Source of the DNA: Candidatus Rokuibacteriota bacterium
GTDB lineage: Bacteria; Methylomirabilota; Methylomirabilia; Rokubacteriales; CSP1-6
Reading direction: 5' to 3'
NCBI GenBank assembly: GCA_016200085.1
Contig: JACQFL010000046.1
Span: forward strand, 1 to 64,000
DNA length: 64,000 bases
Shown: positions 58,510 through 64,000 of the stretch, one piece after another
Layout of the letters: each line of letters begins with the position of its first letter
Position numbering within the stretch: position 1 is the first letter of the stretch
Notes under the pieces: generated by a model
The model's input: the letters and a program-made list of their open reading frames with translations, nothing else
Databases searched by the model: none
Told to the model about the DNA's origin: nothing
Program-made: the position numbers and the translations under genes

Positions 58510-60053
58510 GTACCTACGCGTTGACGGAGCGGGCGATCGTGCTGAAGCCCCAGGACGACGTCGCGGTGGCCAAGCGGGAGCTGGCGGCGGGCGATGTCAT
58601 CGAGGACGGCGGCGGCCGCATCGAGGTCCGCCAGGACATCAAGCCCGGCCACAAGGTCGCCCGCCGCGCGGTCAAGACCGGGCAGCCCGTGCGGCGCTAC
58701 GGGCAGGTGATCGGGTTCGCCACGCAGGACATCGCGCCGGGCGAGCACGTGCACACCCAGAACCTCGGCATCGGCGAGCTGAGCGCGGACCGCTACGAGA
58801 TCGGCGTCGACGTGAAGCCGGTCGACTTCTACCCGCCGGAGAAGATGCGGACCTTCGACGGCTACCGGCGCGACGACGGGCGCGTGGGCACGCGCAACTA
58901 CGTGGCCATCATCTCCGGGGTCAACTGCTCGGCCAGCGTGAGCCAGTTCGTGAAGGACAAATTCCGGGACGTGCAGCGGGACTATCCGAACATCGACGGC
59001 GTGCTCGCCGTCACCCACAAGTCCGGCTGCGGCACCAAGCTGTTCGGGGAGGACCACCTGGCGCTACAGCGCGTGCTCGCGGGCTACGCGAAGCACCCGA
59101 ACGTGGCCGCCTACATCCTGGTCGGGCTCGGCTGCGAGACGAACCAGGCCGCGGTGATGGTGGAGCGGCAGCGCATGGCGGCGCCCGGTCATCCCGAGCG
59201 CAAGCCGTTCCTCGTCAACATCCAGGAGGCCGGCGGGATCCGGAAGACCGTCGAGCGCGCGGCGGCGGAGGTGGCCAAGCTGCTACCCGAGGCCAGCGCG
59301 GCGCGGCGCTCGAAGCAGCCTATCTCGGAGATCACGCTGGCGACGAACTGCGGCGGCTCGGATGCCAACAGCGGAATGACCGCCAACCCCGCGCTCGGCT
59401 GGGCCGTCGACGAGCTGGTGCGCTATGGCGGCACCGGCGTGCTCGCCGAGACCCCCGAGATCTACGGGGCCGAGCACCTGCTCATCCGGCGCGCCATCAA
59501 CGAGGGCGTGGCCAAGAAGCTGATCGACCGCTACAAATGGTGGGAGTGGTATTGCCGCGGGATCGAAGCGATGGACAACAATCCTGCACCCGGAAACAAA
59601 GCCGGCGGGATCACGACGGTGTTCGAAAAATCATTGGGGGGCGTGACCAAGGGCGGCACCACCCCGATGATGGACGTGTTCCTCTACGGCGAGGCCATCA
59701 CCACGCGCGGCTTCGTCTTCATGGACACGCCGGGCCACGATCCCGTGTCGATCACCGGGCTGGTCGCGGGCGGTTGCAATCTCATCTGCTTCACCACCGG
59801 GCGGGGCTCCGTCTTCGGCTGCAAGCCCGTGCCCTCCATCAAGCTGGCGACGAACTCGTTGATGTACCGCCACATGGCGGAGGACATGGACATCAACTGC
59901 GGCGTGATCCTCGAGGGCACGCCGCTGCCCGAGGTGGGCCGCCAGATCTTCGAGGAGATGATCGCGGTGGCCTCGGGCAAGAAGTCCAAGAGCGAGCTGT
60001 CGGGTGTCGGCGAGGAAGAGTTCGCGCCCTGGATCATCGGCCCGGTGATGTGA
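58506..60053 (+). CDS. UxaA/altronate-dehydratase-family hydrolase
   Basis: 515 aa from ATG 58506. The N-terminal 100 residues form a SAF domain (VVIDEGG-like region DVIEDGGGRIEVRQDIKPGH). The catalytic part has FDGYRRDDGRVGTRNYVAI, THKSGCGTKLFGEDH, NCGGSDANSG and CNLICFTTGRGSVFGCKPVPSIK, the cysteine-rich iron-binding pattern of sugar-acid dehydratases. It likely removes water from altronate, galactarate or a related acid. No partner sugar-acid genes are near, so the substrate is open. Confidence 0.92.
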   Translation: MSTYALTERAIVLKPQDDVAVAKRELAAGDVIEDGGGRIEVRQDIKPGHKVARRAVKTGQPVRRYGQVIGFATQDIAPGEHVHTQNLGIGELSADRYEIGVDVKPVDFYPPEKMRTFDGYRRDDGRVGTRNYVAIISGVNCSASVSQFVKDKFRDVQRDYPNIDGVLAVTHKSGCGTKLFGEDHLALQRVLAGYAKHPNVAAYILVGLGCETNQAAVMVERQRMAAPGHPERKPFLVNIQEAGGIRKTVERAAAEVAKLLPEASAARRSKQPISEITLATNCGGSDANSGMTANPALGWAVDELVRYGGTGVLAETPEIYGAEHLLIRRAINEGVAKKLIDRYKWWEWYCRGIEAMDNNPAPGNKAGGITTVFEKSLGGVTKGGTTPMMDVFLYGEAITTRGFVFMDTPGHDPVSITGLVAGGCNLICFTTGRGSVFGCKPVPSIKLATNSLMYRHMAEDMDINCGVILEGTPLPEVGRQIFEEMIAVASGKKSKSELSGVGEEEFAPWIIGPVM

Positions 60054-60068
60054 GGCGCCTGGCGGAGG

Positions 60069-60140
60069 ATCGAGGAGCGTCACGGGTTTCCCGGGGCGCT
60101 CCGAGCGTCGGGGGTCTGGGGGCCATGTCGGGGCCCCCAG
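60069..60140. repeat. Interspersed hairpin repeat, copy 3
   Basis: One unit of the repeat at 43335 and 44295, running from GATCGAGGAGCG through a CGGGTTTCCCGGGGCGCTC stem to CTGGGGGCC...GGCCCCCAG. It lies between the convergent uxaA-like and ClpS-like genes, just after one stop codon and before the other, as a shared terminator would. Confidence 0.88.
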
Positions 60141-60148
60141 TCAGACAG

Positions 60149-60436
60149 TCACGACTGGACGACGGTGACGACGAGGCCGATCGAGGCCAGGATGTTGCCG
60201 ACGCGCACGCACTCGGCCTCGGGGCCGACCTTCACCACGGCCTTGCCGGTGTTGTGGACCTGCCAGGCGATCTCCCAGCCCTCGGCCTCGCTGCAGGCGA
60301 TCGCCTTCTGCAGCTGCTTGACCACGTCCTCGAAGGTGTGACACTCGCAGTTGTGGAGGAGCGTCATCCAGGGCGGGGCGGTCTCCGTCCCGGTGACGTC
60401 CTCGGTATCGACCTGGGGCTGCGCCGTCTCGGCCAT
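60149..60436 (-). CDS. ClpS-like adaptor protein, divergent
   Basis: 95 aa. The order PPWMTLLHNCECHTFEDVVK then QVHNTGKAVVKVG and a C-terminal strand fits the ClpS fold. ClpS delivers N-degron proteins to ClpAP. Its binding pocket uses Asn-Asp-Asp before the Thr-Pro helix and a His in HxxGKG. Here Asn29 and His61 are kept, but the two Asp positions are Cys30 and Glu31, followed by Cys32. The substrate choice may thus differ, or it may not be a true ClpS. No clpA is adjacent. Confidence 0.72.
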   Translation of the reverse strand: MAETAQPQVDTEDVTGTETAPPWMTLLHNCECHTFEDVVKQLQKAIACSEAEGWEIAWQVHNTGKAVVKVGPEAECVRVGNILASIGLVVTVVQS

Positions 60437-60532
60437 CGACGTACTATCCTACCGCGCCCATCGCCGACGCGCCGCCGATCGCCCAGGCCTTGCCGGCGCG
60501 CGCATCCGCGGGGGGCGAGCGAGGAGCCGGAG

Positions 60533-61057
60533 ATGAGCCTCGACGTGATCCGTGAGATGTGGGAGTACCACCACTGGGCCAACCGTCGGCTCTTCGACGT
60601 GGTCGCCGCGCTCGGCGACGACGTGGCGGCGCGCGTGGTCGGCCCACACTTCACGGCGCCGACGGTCCTCGGCGTCTTCACCCACATCCACGGCGCCGAC
60701 CGCTTCTGGCTGGCGCGGTGGCAGGGCGCGCCGATGGCCGTCCCGCCGGGCGGCGACATCTTCTATGGATTCGCGCCGAAGACGCTGGCCGCCCTGCGCG
60801 GTCCGTGGGACGCGCTGGAAGCGGAGCAGCGCAGGTTCCTGGCTGGCGTGACCGAGGCTGACCTCGGGCGTCCCTTCGAGAGCACCCGGGACGGCAAGAC
60901 GTATAGCCGACCGTTCGGCATGCTCTTGCTGCACCTGCCGAACCACGCGACCCACCACCGCAGCGAGATCGCCGCGATGCTGACGATGCTCGCCGGACCA
61001 CCGCCGGACACCGGCCTCAACTCCTTCTACGCGCCGCGCGCTCCTGCCTCCCGCTGA
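60533..61057 (+). CDS. DinB-family (YfiT-like) protein
   Basis: 174 aa from ATG 60533 with a GAGG Shine-Dalgarno. The four-helix bundle carries the metal-ligand His residues in FTHIHGADRFWLARW and LPNHATHHRSEIAAML. DinB-like proteins bind a metal ion and often act as thiol-dependent transferases, some with bacillithiol or mycothiol; the substrate here is unknown. It lies 96 nt from the divergent ClpS-like gene. Confidence 0.9.
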   Translation: MSLDVIREMWEYHHWANRRLFDVVAALGDDVAARVVGPHFTAPTVLGVFTHIHGADRFWLARWQGAPMAVPPGGDIFYGFAPKTLAALRGPWDALEAEQRRFLAGVTEADLGRPFESTRDGKTYSRPFGMLLLHLPNHATHHRSEIAAMLTMLAGPPPDTGLNSFYAPRAPASR

Positions 61058-61063
61058 CCGCGA

Positions 61064-61546
61064 TCAGGCGGGCAGGCGGCCCTCGCCGAGGGTGGCGTGG
61101 TTGCGCTTGGGGACCAGGGCGTGGCGGCGGAAGGTCATCACGACCTCGCCGCGCTGGTTGCTGACGCGTGTCTCCACGCCCACCACGCCGCGGTCGCCCT
61201 GGCTCGACTCGCGGGTCTCGAGCACGGTGGACTCGGCATAGAGCGTGTCGCCGATGTACGTGGGGCGGTCGTGGGTGATCCGCTCGATCTCGAGGTTGGC
61301 GATGGCGCGCCCGGACACGTCGGCCACGGTCATGCCGATGCCGATGGAGAAGACGAGCGGGCCGAGCACCACGCGCTGGCCGTGCTGGGTATAGGTGGCG
61401 GCGTAGTGGGCGTCGCTGTGGATCGGGTGCTGGTTCATGGTGAGCAGGGCGAACCACGTGCAGTCGGCCTCGGAGATCGTGCGCCCGGGCCAGTGCTTCA
61501 TCACCTGGCCCACCGTGAACTCCTCGAAGTAGCGTCCGTAGCTCAT
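61064..61546 (-). CDS. MaoC-family hotdog-fold hydratase
   Basis: 160 aa from ATG 61546. The hotdog fold has MNQHPIHSDAHYA, the catalytic Asp/His region seen in (R)-enoyl-CoA hydratases and mesaconyl-type hydratases, then GPLVFSIGIGMTVADVSG. It probably hydrates a CoA ester. It lies downstream of the acyl-CoA dehydrogenase on the same strand, a logical pair, but the repeat copy 4 stands between. The open frame extends upstream into the repeat and was not used. Confidence 0.88.
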   Translation of the reverse strand: MSYGRYFEEFTVGQVMKHWPGRTISEADCTWFALLTMNQHPIHSDAHYAATYTQHGQRVVLGPLVFSIGIGMTVADVSGRAIANLEIERITHDRPTYIGDTLYAESTVLETRESSQGDRGVVGVETRVSNQRGEVVMTFRRHALVPKRNHATLGEGRLPA

Positions 61547-61561
61547 GTGAATTTCCCGTAG

Positions 61562-61637
61562 CTGGGGCGCCTCGAGCGGGCCCCCCAGCCCCCCCAAACG
61601 TTCGGAGCGCCCCGGGAAACCCGTGGCGCTCCTCGAT
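61562..61637. repeat. Interspersed hairpin repeat, copy 4 (minus orientation)
   Basis: The same element as at 43335, 44295 and 60069, but inverted: TCGAGGAGCGCC and CGGGTTTCCCGGGGCGCTC are read on the minus strand, and the CCCCCC/GGGGGG end lies toward 61562. It lies between the acyl-CoA dehydrogenase and MaoC genes, which run in the same direction. Confidence 0.88.
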
Positions 61638-61655
61638 GTCCCGTCACCTTCCTAT

Positions 61656-63863
61656 CTATTCCCGTGCGGCGAGCGCGGCCGCCAGGAGGGCGCGCTCGTG
61701 GTCGTTGCCGCCGAGGGCGAGGGCCAGCCGCGGGGCGTCGCGATAGGAGCGCTCGACGGGAAACTCGGCGGTGTAGCCATACCCGCCGTGGATGCGCATG
61801 GCCTCGAGGGTGACCGTCAGGGCGGCCTCGGTGGCGAACACCTTGGCCAGCCCGGGCAGCAGCGGATCGGCGTCTGCGGCGTCCGCGGCGGCGTAGGTGA
61901 GCAGGCGCGCGGCGGTGATGGCGGTGGCCATGTCGGCGAGCTTGAGCTGGATGGCCTGGTGCTGGCAGATCGGCTGCCCGAACGCGGTGCGCTGCTGCGA
62001 GTACCGGAGCGCCGCCTCGAACGCGCCCTGGGCCAACCCGACGGCGGATGCGGCGAGGGCCACCCGCGCCCCGGCGCCCCCGTCGGCGGGCGCGTCCAGC
62101 ACGGCGGGGGCCGGCACGAGGACGTCGTCGAGCGTGAGCGCGGCGGGCGCGACACCGCGCGCACCGAGCGCGGCTTCCGGCGACGCCACGACGACCCCGG
62201 GACGCGCGCGCTCGACGAGGACGGCGATCTCCCGCCCGTCGCCACCTCGGGCGCTGACGACGAAGACGCCGGCCGCGACGGCGTTCTCCACGAGCGGCAC
62301 GGAGCCACGCAGGCGGTACTCCTCGCCCGCGCGCGTCGCGAGCACGGCGGACGGCTCGCCGCGGGCGTCCACGCCGAGGAGCTCGCCGCGCGTCATGGGC
62401 GGCAGGAGCCGCTCGCGCAGCCCGGGATCGCCGTGGCGCGCGATCGCATCGCCGGCGCACGCGTGGGAGGCGACCACGCCGGCGAGCGCCGCCGAGCCGC
62501 GCGCGATCTCCTCGAGGAGCATGGCCCACGTGCGCCCGTCCAGGCCGAGGCCGCCGTAGTCCGGGGGCAGGACAGCGCCGAGGATGCCGAGATCGGCGAG
62601 CCCGCGCACGGTCGTCGAAGGAAAGCGGCGGGCTGCGTCATCGTCCCGCGCCGTCGCCGCGACGGTCTTCTCGACGAACTGGCGGACGGCGAGCACGATC
62701 AGTCGCCGGTCGGCGTCCTCCTCGTCGCGCGAGGTCAGCGCGCCCAGCCGCTCGCCGTAGCGCTCCAGCACCTGGCGGGCGATGAGCAGGCGCTGGATCT
62801 CGTTGGTGCCCTCGCCGATGATCATCAGCGGCGCGTCGCGGTAGTAGCGCTCCAGGGGCAGGCGCTCGAGGGTGCCCGCCGGCCCGTGCAGGCGCAGGGC
62901 CTCGGCGGCGAGCGCCTGGGCGGTCTCGGAGGCCAGCAGCTTGGCGATGCCCGCCTCGACGTCGCACCGCTCCTGGCGGTCCTTCATGCCGGCGGCCCAG
63001 TACGTGGTCAGGCGCGCCGCCTCGAGCCGCGCCGCCATGTCCGCGAGGGCAGGGGACGGCGCCCCCGCCGCGCGCGCGTGCTCGCGGGCGGCATCCATCG
63101 CCGCCTGGGCCACGCCGACGGCGCGTGCGGCGATGTTGATGCGTCCGGTCTCGAGCCCGCTCATCACGTGCTTGAAGCCGCGGCCCTCGACGCCGCCGAC
63201 GAGGTTCGCCGCGGGCACCGCGAAGCCGTCGAAGACCAGCTCCGCCGTGTCGACGCCCTTGTAGCCGAGCTTGGCGATGTTCTGGGCCACCCGCAGCCCC
63301 GGATGACCCTTCTCGACGACGAAGCACGACATGCCGCGATGCCGCGGGCTGGCCGACGGCTCCGTCACCGCGAGCAGGGCGAAGGTGTTGCCCTCGCGGC
63401 CGTTGGTGACGAACATCTTGGTGCCGTCGATCACGTACTCGTCCCCGCGCCGCCGGGCCACCGTCCGGATGGCCTGGACGTCGGAGCCCGCGTGGGGCTC
63501 GGTGAGACAGAGGCCGCCGCGGCACTCGCCGGCGGCCAGGCGCGGCAGGAAGCGCGCGCGCTGCTCGTCGGTGCCGTGGTGGAGGACGATGAGGGCGGCC
63601 ATGGTGTGGCTGTTGATCACGCCGGCCAGCGACATCCAGCCCCGGCAGAGCTCCTCGATCACGCGGGCGTAGGTGCTGACGTCGAGCCCGAGCCCGCCCC
63701 ACGCCGCGGGCACGAGGGCGCCGAAGAGCCCGAGCTCGCGCATGCGCGCGACCAGCGCGTGCGGATAGGCGTCGGCGTGCTCGAGGGCGCCCGCCGCGGG
63801 GGTCACCTCGTGCTCGACGAAGCGGCGGACGGCGGCGACGACGGGGGCCGGCGATGCAGGCAT
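61656..63863 (-). CDS. Tandem acyl-CoA dehydrogenase, two fused domains
   Basis: 735 aa, about twice a normal acyl-CoA dehydrogenase. Domain one (1-385) is complete: LCLTEPHAGSDVQ, FVTNGREGN and IGEGTNEIQRLLIARQVL, with the catalytic Glu of EGTNEI near residue 350. Domain two (about 395-735) keeps the fold (YSQQRTAFGQPICQHQAIQ, IHGGYGYTAEFPVERSYRDA), but the matching site reads ALGGNDHERAL, so the catalytic Glu is absent. The enzyme likely oxidises an acyl-CoA with FAD through domain one; domain two may be structural. Confidence 0.9.
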   Translation of the reverse strand: MPASPAPVVAAVRRFVEHEVTPAAGALEHADAYPHALVARMRELGLFGALVPAAWGGLGLDVSTYARVIEELCRGWMSLAGVINSHTMAALIVLHHGTDEQRARFLPRLAAGECRGGLCLTEPHAGSDVQAIRTVARRRGDEYVIDGTKMFVTNGREGNTFALLAVTEPSASPRHRGMSCFVVEKGHPGLRVAQNIAKLGYKGVDTAELVFDGFAVPAANLVGGVEGRGFKHVMSGLETGRINIAARAVGVAQAAMDAAREHARAAGAPSPALADMAARLEAARLTTYWAAGMKDRQERCDVEAGIAKLLASETAQALAAEALRLHGPAGTLERLPLERYYRDAPLMIIGEGTNEIQRLLIARQVLERYGERLGALTSRDEEDADRRLIVLAVRQFVEKTVAATARDDDAARRFPSTTVRGLADLGILGAVLPPDYGGLGLDGRTWAMLLEEIARGSAALAGVVASHACAGDAIARHGDPGLRERLLPPMTRGELLGVDARGEPSAVLATRAGEEYRLRGSVPLVENAVAAGVFVVSARGGDGREIAVLVERARPGVVVASPEAALGARGVAPAALTLDDVLVPAPAVLDAPADGGAGARVALAASAVGLAQGAFEAALRYSQQRTAFGQPICQHQAIQLKLADMATAITAARLLTYAAADAADADPLLPGLAKVFATEAALTVTLEAMRIHGGYGYTAEFPVERSYRDAPRLALALGGNDHERALLAAALAARE

Positions 63864-63891
63864 TGCGGTCGGATATTACAATAGACGTCGG

Positions 63892-64000
63892 ATGACGTTG
63901 GACGACCTCGTGCTCGCCCTCCAGCGTCTCGTCGATCGCCTGGTGCGTCGTCTTCGCCTCGGTCCTCCGCCGCTGCCGGGGCGGCGCCGCCTGCTCATCG
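63892..64000 (+). CDS. Partial gene running off the window end
   Basis: The 5' end of a plus-strand gene: ATG 63892 gives MTLDDLVLALQRLVDRLVRR then RLGPPPLPGRRRLLI and continues beyond the window. A TACAAT hexamer (63877-63882) lies 9 nt before the ATG, between the divergent start codons. The basic N-terminus before RRRLLI could precede a phosphodiesterase or similar fold, but too little is visible to say. Confidence 0.5.
   Translation, partial: MTLDDLVLALQRLVDRLVRRLRLGPPPLPGRRRLLI

Noticed and set aside
61543..62529. Long minus-strand frame across the repeat and the acyl-CoA dehydrogenase
   Set aside because: It is an Arg/Ala-rich alternative frame of the dehydrogenase gene and includes the repeat element.

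Overview
The window is very GC-rich (about 70 percent), gene-dense DNA from a bacterium with a Gram-negative-type envelope. Signs of that are a TolC/CzcB/CzcA efflux set, a Tat component, a LAB_N (lipid A) protein and periplasmic binding proteins. The mix of liv-type ABC transporters, xanthine-dehydrogenase-family enzymes, UbiD, PaaK-like and acyl-CoA enzymes recalls uncultivated soil or subsurface lineages such as Candidatus Rokubacteria/Methylomirabilota. That assignment is an inference: there is no rRNA or other phylogenetic marker here. Several genes (lexA, the DNA ligase, a KaiC-like ATPase, a cation exporter and others) have a -10-like hexamer 6-9 nt before the start codon, which suggests leaderless mRNAs.

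Layout. 0.3-1.8 kb: a Tat TatA/B-type protein with a C-terminal Cys/His domain, then lexA with its own SOS-type promoter and a small membrane protein. 1.8-9.3 kb: HD-GYP phosphodiesterase, ATP-dependent DNA ligase, RecA/KaiC-like ATPase, CCA-adding-type nucleotidyltransferase and a family 5 solute-binding protein. 9.3-11.7 kb: tRNA-Gly followed by a decayed integrative element bounded by a 49-bp duplication of the tRNA 3' end, with an integrase remnant and a MazF-type toxin-antitoxin pair. 11.8-16 kb: a PAS/HisKA protein without an ATPase domain, a PhzF-like protein, a degenerate archaemetzincin, an MBL hydrolase and a TlpA-like thioredoxin. 16-22.7 kb: a branched-chain-amino-acid-type ABC transporter (livFGMHK) preceded by an unrecognised three-gene membrane/exported module. 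22.8-35.3 kb: a complete coxL/M/S-like molybdenum hydroxylase with a PaaK-like CoA ligase, a second lone large subunit, an SDR remnant, a Gfo/Idh/MocA oxidoreductase, a TPR-like membrane protein and an acyl-CoA synthetase. These look like catabolic genes for imported organic acids or aromatic compounds.

35.6-41.6 kb: a tight minus-strand run encoding UbiD, a DUF1266-like protein, D-2-hydroxyacid dehydrogenase, serine-glyoxylate-type aminotransferase, LAB_N protein, XRE regulator and Rieske protein, led by a DsbA-family gene whose first active-site Cys codon is TGA. A bacterial SECIS-like hairpin follows that TGA, so this is a strong candidate selenoprotein and the most notable feature of the window. 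41.6-50.3 kb: DoxX, a holin-like protein, a NYN-domain protein, a sulfite-oxidase-like protein and a czcCBA metal-efflux operon. 50.4-58.4 kb: asparagine synthetase with a flippase-like protein, a ketosynthase remnant, small exported proteins, a frameshifted alpha/beta hydrolase, a CDF transporter and a Fic protein. 58.4-64 kb: an altronate-dehydratase-like hydrolase, a ClpS-like protein, a DinB-like protein, a MaoC hydratase, a two-domain acyl-CoA dehydrogenase and a partial gene at the edge.

The same GC-rich hairpin repeat occurs at four intergenic sites (43.3, 44.3, 60.1 and 61.6 kb), and two other intergenic regions hold long inverted repeats with loops of about 75 bp.
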